Below, one piece after another: positions 1-10,722 of a stretch of 64,000 nucleotides of DNA (its first letter is position 1; each line of letters opens with the position of its first letter). Both the position numbers and the translations under genes were made by a program. The DNA is taken from assembly GCA_949825065.1 (NCBI GenBank), contig OX463844.1:2325112-2389111 (forward strand), given 5' to 3'. The notes beneath the pieces are model-generated. The model was given only the letters and a program-made list of their open reading frames with translations, made no database searches and was not told the origin of the DNA. Source of the stretch: Odontocerum albicorne. Taxonomy: Eukaryota > Arthropoda > Insecta > Trichoptera > Odontoceridae.

Positions 1-480
1 TTTCTATCACCATGAATTAAGACTAGGGAATATTCCTTCTCGTTTATTTCTCTTCGCACCTGTCATACAATTTACTCATCAATTTGTAATGTATCATCAT
101 TTTCCTCTAACACTTTCATGTCATCAGCATATAACAATTTGCATACATTCCCATTCGACATTTGTTTGTCACCCACCTATCTCTGTATCTCCTTCACACA
201 TAAATCTCTATAAACATTAAACAACCAAGGCAACCTAACAAATCGTTGCTTTACTCCTTTTGTAATATTTAACCATTTAGTCAAAGCACCATTCACTCTA
301 ATACATGCTACACTTTTGGCATATAATGACTCAATACCACGTATTAATTTACATTCAACACCATATTCATGTTCCATAGCTTGTGTTTTATCACGAAGTC
401 ATACACGTTTTTTAAGTCCACAAATGAACAATACGCCTTTTTAGTTTTTTCTTTTTTTGTTCCCCTAAGTATATGCAAAG
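1..480 (-). pseudogene. RTE-type LINE reverse transcriptase fragment
   Basis: Broken reverse transcriptase of a non-LTR retrotransposon, read right to left. On the minus strand around 380-430 the peptide FVDLKNVYD matches RT palm motif A (F-x-D-x-x-x-A/V-Y-D). The open stretch 177-377 reads YGVECKLIRGIESLY and then VRLPWLFNVY, the usual RTE-clade region between motifs A and C. In another frame, 120-131 encodes YADD, the catalytic motif C, followed by MKVLEEND. The frame changes and stops between motifs show a dead copy. It runs off the left edge of the window. The RTE assignment rests on motif spacing and phrase similarity to that clade; other LINE clades are possible. Confidence 0.8.
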
Positions 481-648
481 ATAACATTTGATCCACCCAT
501 CCTCTTCCACTTGAAAAGGCACCCTGAGTATCCTACACACTCTATTCAGTCTTTCTTTTCACTCTTACTTCTCTCACCAAGCTTATGGCTCTATACCTTC
601 CACACCCCATTACTGTATCTTTATCGTTTTTTATTTTTTTTTATTTAT

Positions 649-830
649 CCTGGCGAGTTTATTGCCATGTGGCAATTTCTTCCAACCAACCAGATATGTG
701 TTTTTAAAAGGCCTTAAGTGAAAACCAGACTGGAACCCCATTTTTAAAAAATATATGGGTTCCAGCGGGGGTCGAACCCGCAACCTCCGGATCGGCAGAT
801 AAGCGTCTTATCACCAGGCCACGGAGGTCG
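649..830 (-). repeat. tRNA-derived SINE, family A (near full length)
   Basis: On the minus strand the copy starts with a tRNA-like head (GACCTCCGTGGCCTGGTGAT, box A type) and has a box B (GGGTTCGACCC) around 769-780. A short body with TGGAACCC and CCTTAAG follows, then the 3' tail CTGGTTGGTTGGAAGAAATT and ATTGCCACATGGCAATAAAC. At least fifteen copies of this family occur in the window. The tail matches the 3' end of the CR1/L2-like LINE at 36233-36475. Confidence 0.85.
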
Positions 831-1359
831 TCGTATCGTTATATATCGTCGTATCGTTATATGTAACAGAATTATCACTACTCCTCCAGTGTTGGAGTGT
901 GTTGTCAGATTCCCAACATTTGTTTAAAAACTGCCTTAGCCACTGGATCAACCATTTTTCTGCAAACATTCTTACTTATTTAGTCACTTCATCATAGCCT
1001 GGTGCTTTTCCTTTTTCATTTAAGACAAATAGTACAATTTCGAGAAAAGTTATTCGTTACAGTAGTAAGAAGATTGCAATAATAATAAAGTATCCTTAAA
1101 AAAATAAAAATTGTTTGGAAAAGTACTTTAAGAATAATTAAGTAGGACAGATTGAAAATCCTGGTTATATCTGACACTATTGAGAAAACCACATATGTTC
1201 CCAAGGTCTCACCACTGCTTGCTGAAGTAATCTCCTACCTCCCTCCACCCTCAACCCCTGGTTCGAATTTAAGTATTAGACGCGTCTAGTTTGTCGGTGC
1301 CAGTCCGGCCATAATTCAGTCTTGTTGGAGCCCCCTTAATGATGAGATTAAAATCTTGA
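831..1359. other. No gene seen; AT-rich unique stretch
   Basis: A short duplicated TCGTATCGTTATAT phrase follows the SINE at 831-860. The rest shows no coding, RNA or repeat signal that I recognise. Confidence 0.5.
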
Positions 1360-1556
1360 CATCTATAGGGTCATACTGTTATCTTAAATATTAAATCTGT
1401 AGATTTATACTGTTATCTTAAATGTTAAATCTGTAGGGTCATACTGTTATCATTTAAATCTGTAGTGTCATACTGTTATCATTTAAATCTGTAGGGTCAT
1501 ACTGTTATCTTAAATCTGTAGGATCGTTCTATTATCTTAAATTTGTAGGGTTATCT
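1360..1556. repeat. Degenerate ~29-bp tandem repeat
   Basis: About seven imperfect units built around AAATCTGTAGGGTCATACTG and TTATCTTAA. Unit length varies with small indels. The array ends exactly at the TTAA that flanks the next MITE. Confidence 0.85.
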
Positions 1557-1559
1557 TAA

Positions 1560-2190
1560 CCTTTCCTTCCCTGTGTTGGGTATCTTCTACACGTTGCTTC
1601 TAATAACCATCAATATCTCTATAAATATAATAAATACAAGGTTAAGATTTTAGGTATTCCTCCATAATATATTTACGCATTGATTTAAAAAATAATATTA
1701 ATAATCATCAGAATTTATCGACTACATTGAGGTGTTTTGTAAAGATCGAAAACAAATTCGCATTTAAATGCTGCGAGTGCCTCGTCTTGATGATAGGTGA
1801 ATAGTATGCGGGAAGCGCGACACTATATTCGCATCTCACTCTTGCATACTAGACTGAATTGCGAGGAGCTGAATTGTCTCAACGTCGCAAGCAAAGGCGT
1901 AAGCGCCGGGGTATGCGACTGACGTTCCGCGTCACTAGTAGCCTCTAGGCTTGCAAATAGGTTAGACGTACGCCCGTTCCGTGAGCGTTTTTTAATGTTT
2001 TCAGATGGTTTATTAATGTTTTCAGCAAATAAATCTCAATTATTATAATTTTTAACTTCAATTATAATTAATTAAGGGGATTATCTATGAATGTTCTTAT
2101 TTTTCCGATTTAAAATCGCTAATTTTTGATTGCGTACTCACTACCCAACACCGGAGCATGCGTATTATTTTTATCACCGTAAGAGAAGGG
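1560..2190. mobile_element. piggyBac-like MITE, copy 1 (TTAA-flanked)
   Basis: A 631-bp non-coding element flanked by TTAA at 1556-1559 and 2191-2194, the piggyBac target duplication. The left end is CCTTTCCTTCCCTGTGTTGG. The right end in reverse complement starts CCCTTCTCTTACGGTGATAA and contains GGTGTTGGGTA further in, so GTGTTGGGTA is an inner inverted repeat. A nearly identical copy lies at 43398-44024, also between TTAA sites. No transposase is present. Confidence 0.88.
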
Positions 2191-2194
2191 TTAA

Positions 2195-2967
2195 ATGTTA
2201 AAAACACAATTTATGTAAATCAATTAAAATAATAAAGTGTCTGTATAGTATGACTGTTTAAATTCTTTAATCAAATTTTCTTCCACCTTTTTTGTAAAAC
2301 TATATGGTTTTGGGCTTTGTCGCTTTTCCTCAGAAGAAGAGAAATATTAATTTCCTATTATACGATTTCCGGGCAATTTGTTCAACAAACTTATGTTTGT
2401 ATATTTTACCGAATAAGACACGTACATATTTTATTATGGTGTGATTGCAATCTGGTTTAATTAGGTTCAAGTTCACGTTATTGCCGATTTGATCTCGGCA
2501 TAATAATTGGAAATTCTTCTCATTAGCATGCGCATCACACCATTGAGGAGCGCCGCATTGACGGGTAGTATCGGACAATTTATAGAATTGACCAAGGGTA
2601 TGACAATTTATAGAATTGACCAAGGGCATGGCATACATTAATACCATATTAATGTTCTATTTACATTAATTTGAGGAAGTTTAAAAATATTTTCAAATGC
2701 GTAAACTGAGAATAATACATGAGGTTATTTTTTATTGGGGTTTACAATTCGCAATTTATCGTTCTAACATGATCACGACAAATTCAAAATCGAAACCCTA
2801 AATAAATTGTTTTATTAAATTTCAGCGTTCAGTTTAGATTTACTTCAGAATTGTGTACAAACAACTTACATTTGCGATTTATCAGATGATGGAAGAATTG
2901 ACGATAGGAAACAAAGTCAATAGGACCCTAAAACATATATAATCGAACTGGACATTATCAAAATCTG
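2195..2967. other. No recognised gene; one local 26-bp duplication
   Basis: The phrase GACAATTTATAGAATTGACC is directly repeated at about 2573-2630 with a 26-bp period. A 105-residue open frame on the minus strand (2330-2647) has no recognisable motif and spans that duplication, so I do not call it a gene. Confidence 0.45.
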
Positions 2968-3258
2968 TTAAGATGATATCATCATCATCATTGTCAACCA
3001 GGGTCGATCCACTGCTGGATGAAGGTCTCCCCAAGTTGACTCCAAATAGTTCGTTTTTTTTTGCTCGTTGATGCTGCCATGCTTCCTGATTTCATCTATA
3101 AAACGTACCTTTGGTCTTCTTCTGGGCCTCTTTATGCCTCTTGGGTACCATTGGATTATTTCGGTTGTCCATCGGGAGTCTGATATTCTGGCTATGTGTC
3201 CTGCCCATTGCAACTTCATTCTTTTGCACACCTTTATAACGTCTTCTACCTTTGTTAT
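2968..3258 (-). pseudogene. RTE-type LINE 3' end (C-terminal ORF fragment)
   Basis: The minus-strand frame reads KLQWAGHIARISDSRW, then IIQWYPRGIKRPRRRPK and IDEIRKHGS, the conserved C-terminal tail of RTE-like reverse transcriptases. The end is followed by a short (ATG)n tract at 2978-2992, the simple-repeat tail typical of RTE elements. A closely similar copy on the plus strand is at 53372-53605. The assembly gap at 3259 cuts off the 5' side. Confidence 0.85.
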
Positions 3259-3458
3259 NNNNNNNNNNNNNNNNNNNNNNNNNNNNNNNNNNNNNNNNNN
3301 NNNNNNNNNNNNNNNNNNNNNNNNNNNNNNNNNNNNNNNNNNNNNNNNNNNNNNNNNNNNNNNNNNNNNNNNNNNNNNNNNNNNNNNNNNNNNNNNNNNN
3401 NNNNNNNNNNNNNNNNNNNNNNNNNNNNNNNNNNNNNNNNNNNNNNNNNNNNNNNNNN
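3259..3458. other. Assembly gap (200 N)
   Basis: Exactly 200 undetermined bases, a placeholder length. It separates a LINE relic from a long (AT)n tract that probably caused the break. Confidence 0.99.
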
Positions 3459-3816
<358 letters not shown>

Positions 3817-3949
3817 AATACGTACATTAGATCAAATTCGGGTTGAATAATGCACCTCATTTAAAAAAAAATACTTTTCTTGAAAACCATATTACATTCT
3901 ACGATAAAAACTCATCGTTTCCACAACCATCACGTTTTATTCTTATTGA

Positions 3950-4330
3950 GGTAGATAGAGAGAACATATGACCATTATATCACACCACTCATTTATTGCT
4001 CCTACCACGTCCATATATCTCACTATGCATACTCTCCTTTTACGTTGTTTCACTCTTTCACAATTGAATAAATTTAGTCTTGCATCGTTTTTCTATCTCG
4101 TTCCAAATTTCTAATACCTTTTACTCTTCTTGTTTTGATTATTCTAGTGGGGGAGAATCATTTCATTGCTTATTTTTCATCTTAAGCACTACACCTTCTT
4201 GCTATCTACATTCTTTCCTTACGTCCTCATTCCTTTTTCTGTCATACATTATTTTTCCACACGTTCTACACAACGCTCTTGTTTATAACACATTCATGAC
4301 TTTTTAGCCACGTCTAAGTTTTACGTGCAT
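3950..4330 (-). pseudogene. Possible LINE C-terminal relic
   Basis: On the minus strand a short frame reads CGKIMYDRKRNEDVRKEC, resembling the D-R-x-R-N-E-D-I/V-R phrase of RTE-like C-termini. The rest is frameshifted. Weak call based on one phrase; the remainder of 3817-4711 holds nothing else that I recognise. Confidence 0.35.
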
Positions 4331-4711
4331 AGCCTAATACATTATGCAAGAAAAACGTATCGATCAATAAAAAAAAACATAACAATTTTAGTCGATCTTA
4401 TCGAAAATTAAGTAATTTTTGTGTTCAAATAATAAATACTTTAATACATATTTTAAGAACACACATCAATCCTCACCTCTCTGACCTTGTGACCTTCTTG
4501 TTAATTACTGCCTCTCTCTGGCTTATCTCAGCAAACATCGTTTATCTCTTCAGGCACCATCCATCATTCACTCTCTTCGTCTTCTTCCTGGACCCCCGAG
4601 AATCGTGTGAGTTTGGGATCGGTTTCCAGATAATCTGTCTCGGCACTCATGTTCTTCAGCCGTTTGCCGGCTGTTTACCGTGTTAATTGTTGCCCTGTTG
4701 AGGGTCTATAG

Positions 4712-5368
4712 CATAGTTTTCCAAACTTTTTCGCCCCGTAGACCACTTGTCGATTTTTTGTATTCCGTAAACCCTCTGCCAGCCTAATATTGAATTTTTC
4801 TAACCTTATTAACTTCAAATGTGTTTTTGACAGCTGAAACAGTGCTGTCCATCTTGATTAAGTTTTTTGTAGATTGGACAATTGTAAAAAAAGAAAAACA
4901 TGCACAATTTTCATTCATACCTTTATTGCAAAGACACAAAATGCAAGTAATACTTTGGGACGTAACAAATCAAAACCTAGTAAAATTCTTACATAAAATG
5001 AATACATAAATATTACTGTTAATGAAACTGATGAACCTGAGGCTCTGTTAGCAATTATTCAATATTTGGCTTCAAATTAGTGAGAAATAGTCTTAAATCT
5101 CCACGTTCAATGATTTGCATTCGATTTATTTATACCATATAAGTATTGTCTATGTCTAATATAAGTATTATGTACACACAATCTGTGTTACGTGTAATAA
5201 GACATTTATGGAACGCCAACATATTGATGATCTGCTTAAATGGGATCCGCTCACGTGGACCCCCATTCACATCTCGTGGACCCCCAATTTCTTTTCTCGC
5301 TGACATAGACCCCATGCAAGTAGAAATCGACCCTTGGGGGTCCATATAGACCACTTTGAGAATCTTTG
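4712..5368. mobile_element. Non-autonomous hAT-like element with 8-bp TSD
   Basis: Flanked on both sides by the perfect 8-bp direct repeat GTCTATAG (4704-4711 and 5369-5376). The left terminus CATAGTTTTCCAAACTTTTT and the right terminus in reverse complement CAAAGATTCTCAAAGTGG form imperfect inverted repeats of the hAT 'CAnnGnTTCTCAAAC' type. The 657-bp interior has no transposase. The interior near each end is rich in GTAGACC / GGTCTA and GGGGGTCCA phrases. Confidence 0.85.
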
Positions 5369-5376
5369 GTCTATAG

Positions 5377-5807
5377 CTATCGGCATTGTCCATCATTAGG
5401 ACTAGTCTTCGTTATCTGGGATCCTAATAAAACACGTGGGATACATGATTTTATTCTCGTTCGTTAGCGTGGGTGAACTTGCTGTGTTTCTTTTCGGCAG
5501 AGGCGGATTTATTCATATTAATCAAATACAAAAGTTTTAACCTCAATAAGTCAGTATATGAATTATTAACTATCCTGTCTTATATCTCCTAAGTTAAAGC
5601 AAACAACTCAAACTAAGCAATCCCAATTCTTCATATTTTGCTGAAAAAAACTGTTTTTTTCATAACATGGACATTTTTTCGATCAGGCGATGAGATATGC
5701 ATACCAACATATCATACCACATTTTACACATCTTCATTTGCAGTTCACGCAGCGACTGTGGAACGAAATACCAAGATTTATCAGATGTACGCTATTCTTA
5801 TTTACGT
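5377..5807. other. No gene seen
   Basis: AT-rich sequence with no coding, repeat or RNA signal that I could support. Confidence 0.5.
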
Positions 5808-5811
5808 TTAA

Positions 5812-6150
5812 CCCTTCTTTCCCTGTAATGTGTAACTAGTACACATTGCTTCTAAAAACTTTAATATCTCTATACATATAATAAATACTGGGTTCAGATT
5901 TTAGGTATTCCTCCGTAATACATTTACGCATTGAATGAAAAAAAAAAATATTAATAATAATTAGCACTTATTGGCCACATCGGAGATATTTTGTAAAAAT
6001 CGGGAATAAATTCACTAATACAATCAAACGTGTGCCAGTGTGTGACGTGACGTAGGTATATTCATTCCAAAAAAACCGCTATTGGCGAGGAAGTGACGCT
6101 ATTCACGTCTAACTCTTACTCTACTTACTCTACCACTAATTTTCCTTTGA
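5812..6150. mobile_element. piggyBac-like MITE, second subfamily, 3' end lost
   Basis: Begins right after TTAA (5808-5811) with CCCTTCTTTCCCTGTAATGT. The interior (TTAGGTATTCCTCCGTAATA, then TTTACGCATTGAATG) matches the elements at 29042-29662 and 13276-13575 on the opposite strand and, more distantly, the left half of 1560-2190. The matching right end is not found, so this copy is truncated or diverged near 6150. Confidence 0.7.
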
Positions 6151-6899
6151 TTCCCTTCTTTGCCCTTGAACGAATGGCTTTCCTCTAGTGCTATCATTAT
6201 TCATCGAGATAAATTATTAATTTGTTTTTTTTTATTTACATTCAAACGATTTTTTTTATATAAAATCTGTCATGGATTAAAACAGTTAGTATCCAAGGCT
6301 GAAAAAAATACTGTTTAGAAATAAACCCGATAGATATATCATGTTTAACTATGTTCACAAAATAATAAAAATAAATATATAAATTCGAGTGATGTATAGT
6401 AGTGCATTAAACTTTGTGTAGATGCCATAATGATGATGTATCAGAAGGTGTGTCTAAATTACACGCTATCAATGCGTGTGGGTGTTTCCTGTCATCCAAC
6501 TTGCCTTCGATGCCGAAGATCTATCTGGATAGAGGAACAGCGATTAGCTTAGATTAGAAGGTGTTCCCACAAGATATTAGTAACTGGTGGCATTAGTTGA
6601 GTAGGTCCTCAGTTGAAAAATTTCATGTTTTGAGAGATCATAACGTGCTTCTCCGAGGATTTGATCTTTCAAAAAGATTATGGTGTAGTCTGAATCATCT
6701 TATGTTAGGTGTGACCATGATTGTAGTACATACTCCTTACATATATAGCATATGTACAGGGTTTCATTGATTCTTTTTTGTGGTCATGTGTGGTTGAAGA
6801 AAATTGAAGAAGGTTCATTGCAATGTTAGAGTTATGGTTTTCAAGGCGATCAATAATCAGATTCGTTCGATATTTCTAGACTTTAGACGGTATGAGATC
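6151..6899. other. No recognised gene
   Basis: Low-complexity AT DNA, then a moderately complex stretch with stops in all frames. It may be an old LINE leading into the fragment at 6900-7075, but no motif could be confirmed. Confidence 0.4.
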
Positions 6900-7075
6900 T
6901 TCGAATATTGTCTAAGGTTAAGGTCCAGCGTTGCGAATACTTTGGCTCTTTAGATTCCCAGTAGAGTTGGCAAACCCAAATATTTGAACGGAACGTTTTA
7001 AGTAGCGTGATCTCTTCTGTGGAACAATCTTCCGTCCTCCCTGAGGCAAATCTCCCTGAGGTGTGATCTTAATGA
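6900..7075 (+). pseudogene. Possible LINE C-terminal relic (LWNNLPSSLR)
   Basis: One plus-strand frame at about 7016-7074 reads LLWNNLPSSLRQISLR, the 'W-N-x-L-P-x-x-L-R' phrase found near the C-terminus of CR1/L2/Jockey-type reverse transcriptases. Stops and frame changes occur immediately around it. A single short phrase supports the call. Confidence 0.4.
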
Positions 7076-8314
7076 TTAGGAAACATGGTTATGTGGCGTT
7101 CGTATGCGCGATCAATGACCGGCGAAACGACCTTTGCATACCTTAACAATTTGAAACAAACAAGTGCAAGGTCCACACGCCGGTCATTCAACTCACTATC
7201 AGGCGTGGAGCGCATTCCATGCTAGAGCGAGAAGGCAACACATCTGTCGCGCCAGTTCCCAAAACAGAATGATACCTACATACGACAAGAATCGTATCGT
7301 GGATGCTGAAACGATACGGTGGTATATCGTGCGCGCATTCCCGTACACATTCAAGAATAGTATAAATACCTACGTCTATCAATTAAATTTCTCTTTCCGC
7401 ATTGCGATCTAAACAAGTTTTATTTATCAACAAACCATCATCATCATCTCTCCTTTAAGGAACACAGTTCCTAAAGCTATATCAAATTTTCTTATAAAAT
7501 GTTGAATTGTCCAAACTATCGGTCACATAACATAGAAGAGGAGTTTTTAATATATTTCTTCTCGAAATAACTGGATATCTATCGGGCTACTTCTGAAGTT
7601 GTATCATGGATGATAAACCTGAAAATCCCACATTGAGGGAGAAACTATATGACAAAAGATAAAATCTTTGTCGCCCTCCTCTTTATTAAATTTTCCTTCC
7701 TGCTCGGCATTGGCAATTAGACGTTTTGTTATGACGTTAAATCACTTATAAAGGGTTTGGGCAAGTATAACGAATTAATAAAGAAAGACTAGCAAAACCA
7801 ACACGATGTAAATGTGAGTGAAACGCGTGGTAGAGGAATAACAAGGAAAGTATAATTGGATCAAGTGAATGAATATTTTGAAAGAAGGAATTGTAAGAAG
7901 CAGGAGAAATTGTAGGAGCTGTATAGTTTTTTTTCGCATTCTCTTCCAACCAGCCAAAAAATGTAACTAAGGCTTTAAGTGGAAACTCAAAACCCTTTAA
8001 AAATATACGAGTATGTACTACGCGTCCGATTCGGCTGAAATTTTGACAGTAGCTGTCAACGAGAATGTACTACGCGATAAAAAATTGCTCTTCCGATAGT
8101 GGTGCCATCGGGCGGTGATGCTAAGTACTTATCGGACCGCCCTCGTATGTACCAGCAGAAAATGAGGCAACTAGGTCAGAGAGGTTTTCGAAGTGTTGAT
8201 GCAATGTTAAAATCCTGTTGAGTGTGACTCTAAAGATACGGGGGATGGAAGTAGGGTGCATATCCTTGTACTATATTTTCACTGTGCAGTACAACCTGGT
8301 AGGTTTATTAGATG
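7076..8314. other. No recognised gene
   Basis: Two overlapping antisense frames at 7164-7412 are free of stops but lack any motif. Near 8000-8150 the phrase TGTACTACGCG is repeated (about 8014-8023 and 8066-8075). Nothing firm is present. Confidence 0.4.
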
Positions 8315-8412
8315 TGAAAGGGGCGAAATATGTGTGCCGAGATGGGAAAGACTATCGCTTTTTCTCTCTCTCTCTCTCTCTACCCTAGAGAAACGGCGTG
8401 ATGATATGTATT
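8315..8412 (+). repeat. LINE 3'-terminal fragment with (TC)n expansion
   Basis: Phrases GGGAAAGAC, TACCC and CGTGATGATATGTAT align with the same LINE end at 41350-41480, 42280-42360 and 59640-59765. In this copy the middle is replaced by a short (TC)n run at 8361-8380. Confidence 0.55.
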
Positions 8413-9009
8413 TATGGACTTTTAAGTTTTTTGAAAGCAGTACCGCCACTGGACTGAAGGTAAACTCCAGGTAATTACCTTCATTTCCCGCCCCTGTCCC
8501 TTGCTTTGATGAATGGAACTTCTAAACGCGTTATCATACGAAAAGAACCTTCCGTCGGGCAAGTTTGTTTTAGGGATTTGGAGACGAAATCCCATAAATT
8601 GCCAAATTATGTGTTGACTTTGAGTAAAAGTATCAAACAAATTGGGTTTGAGGATTTTAGCTTTGCGTCGCTGTTGGAAGAAAAATATGTAATGTACACT
8701 AGGAAAATATCGTGCGGTATCTATGGTATGATTCCGTATAATATTGTATGTTTTTTTTTGTCTTCTTTGTCGTTGCTGACCCTCGTAGTCGATGATTCCT
8801 TCATTGTTTCAACTTAAATTCGGTAGAAAGGCGAAACTTTGCCTTGGATTTTTCTTCTTTTTTTCTCCTCTTTAAGCGAATAAGCCGTTGCACACCAGCA
8901 AACTCACTGGCCACACAGGTTTCCTGAATCTGATGGCACACCTGAAGGGAGACGACCGGATCACACCAGCATGTTTTTATCCTCTTTTCTGGAAAAAAAA
9001 ACGCCATCT

Positions 9010-9165
9010 GTATTCTTATACTCCCGAATACTAGACGGAAAAAAATGCTTGTGTCATTCGAGGGTAGTAGCTCAGCGCGGGGTTCGAACCGGTGATGTTC
9101 CGCACGGAAATCCAGTTCGTTACCACACGGCCATGCACCTATTTTATCGTCACTTTCGTTGTATG
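9010..9165 (-). repeat. tRNA-derived SINE, family B
   Basis: On the minus strand the head GGTGCATGGCCGTGTGGTAA (box A type) is followed by a box B GGTTCGAACCC near 9090-9101, then TCGAATGACACAAGCATTTT and a conserved GGGAGTATAAG. Related copies are at 35655-35830 (-), 47960-48132 (+) and 58243-58450 (+). Both polymerase III promoter boxes are visible. Confidence 0.75.
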
Positions 9166-9187
9166 TAGTAACCCCTGGTGCATTTAT

Positions 9188-9342
9188 GGCGATGTGGCAA
9201 TTTTTTACAACCAACTGTAAAAATGTTCAAGAAGACTTGAGAAAAAATAAGACTAGAACCCTTTTTGATTAATTTGGGTTCCAACGGGAATCGAACCCGT
9301 AACCCTAGAGTCGCAAGCTAACGTTCTAGGCTATAGAGGTCG
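9188..9342 (-). repeat. tRNA-derived SINE, family A
   Basis: Minus-strand copy with box B (GGGTTCGATTCCC) near 9288-9300 and the GACGACCTCTATAGCCTAGA head at its right end. The 3' tail is diverged (TTGCCACATCGC near 9189-9200). It lies 20 bases from a family B SINE in the same orientation. Confidence 0.75.
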
Positions 9343-9847
9343 TCAACTTTCGATAATAATAACAAATATGTTTTATTTTATTTAATATACTTTACGTATA
9401 CAAGTAACACACAATTACATCGTACGTATCAGACAAAGAGAAATTATGACAAATAAAAAATCATCTCTGACAAATTGTGTGCGAGACAATATTTTTTATA
9501 AATGTAAAGTTACGGAGATCTTACTTTTCTGCCTACCTAAAAAAGGACATGACGACACAATATTTATGTATGTATAAGTGTATTGTATTACACTTTCTAT
9601 TTGGAATCTCTCAATACTCTTGCCCTAATCTTTTTTAAAAAGGTCTTTTAATGAAAAACATACTGAAACGCTTTTTTCATAAATCATTATACTCGTAGAT
9701 ACTAGCGAGAATTGATGTAGTGAAATTAAGAGTTTATTGTAAATAAATTGTAAAAGGTTTACATTGCATTTAGTTATTGTATATTTCTTGAGCTATTTAG
9801 TAACCAAAGATCACACCAAGGTTGTAAATATACTTTTGTTGTCTACA

Positions 9848-10575
9848 GTACAACTTATTGTCGTGTGGAAATTTCTTTTCCAACCAACCAGAAATAGTTT
9901 TGTAATTTATTTTTATCAAACACTGTTTATTCCACTTTTTTTGTAACGGTATAACCCTACCGGTTTCAAGGCTTTCACCTCATCTTCAGGGGAGCACAAA
10001 CAAGACTAAATTCTGTTCGAACTGGTACCGATATACACGCTTCAACGGTTGGGGGCTGAGGGGTGAGGGAGGCATGGGACGATTTCGGCCAAGAGCGGAG
10101 AGATTTTTGGGATATAACTGTTCACCAGTTGTTCGGATCGATGTACTGACTTAGAAATTACTAAGGCCTCTAATAGAAATTTCTAAGTCAGTACATCGAT
10201 CCGAACATCTGGTGAATAGTTATATCCCAAAAATCTCTCCGCTCTTGTCCGAAATCGTCCCATGCCTCCCTTACCCCTCAGTCCCAAACGTTGAAGCGTG
10301 TATATCGGTACCAGTCCGAACAGAATTTAGTTTTGTTTGTGCTCCCCTGAAGATGAGGTGAAAGCCTTGAAACCGGTAGGGTTATACCGTTACAAAAAAG
10401 TGGAATAAACAGTGTTTGATAAAAATAAATTACAATGTCTTTAAACCTCCACAACGTTAATGCCTTAACTATAAACAACTAGAAATATGTCAGAGGCTTT
10501 GAGGGAAATCAGACTGGAATCCTTTAAAAAAATCTGGTTTCCAGCGGAAATCGAACCCGTTATCCCCATGATAGA
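9848..10575 (-). repeat. Family A SINE split by a Penelope fold-back
   Basis: The SINE tail (CTGGTTGGTTGGAAAAGAAA on the minus strand) occupies 9848-9896. The head and body resume at 10481-10575 with TGGAATCC, CCAGCGGAAATCGAACCCG. AGAAATA is present on both sides (9890-9896 and 10481-10487). The 584 bp between are the fold-back element, so the SINE was present first. Confidence 0.85.
9897..10480. mobile_element. Penelope-like fold-back element A
   Basis: An almost perfect hairpin. The left arm (about 9903-10151) is the inverted copy of the right arm (about 10168-10437), joined by a loop of under 20 bases (ACTAAGGCCTCTAATAG). The right arm is the 3' part of the Penelope element that keeps GIY-YIG coding at 46173-46538: it encodes the same SVHRSEHL-type C-terminus, then the hammerhead-like core at 10344-10381 and the tail GTGGAATAAACAGTGTTTGA. 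Arms share variants not seen in copy B. Target repeat AGAAATA flanks it. Confidence 0.88.
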
Positions 10576-10722
10576 AAACTTATTATATTGATGTAATTAG
10601 TGAAATAAAAAAGAGTTTATTGTTAAATATTCTACAAATGTTTATATTACATTTATTTATATTTTTTGCGCTTTTCAGTGATCAAAGATCACACCAAGGT
10701 TGTAATACACTTTAACTGTATA

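Noticed and set aside
2330..2647. 105-codon open frame, minus strand
   Set aside because: No motif, ends in poly-Phe, spans a local 26-bp duplication, no splice context.
8801..9214. 137-codon open frame, minus strand
   Set aside because: Crosses two SINEs; composition and position explain it without a gene.
9897..10480. Interpretation as a hAT or Foldback DNA transposon
   Set aside because: The arms encode the Penelope GIY-YIG C-terminus and carry its 3' tail; target duplications vary from 7 to 14 bp, which fits target-primed integration.
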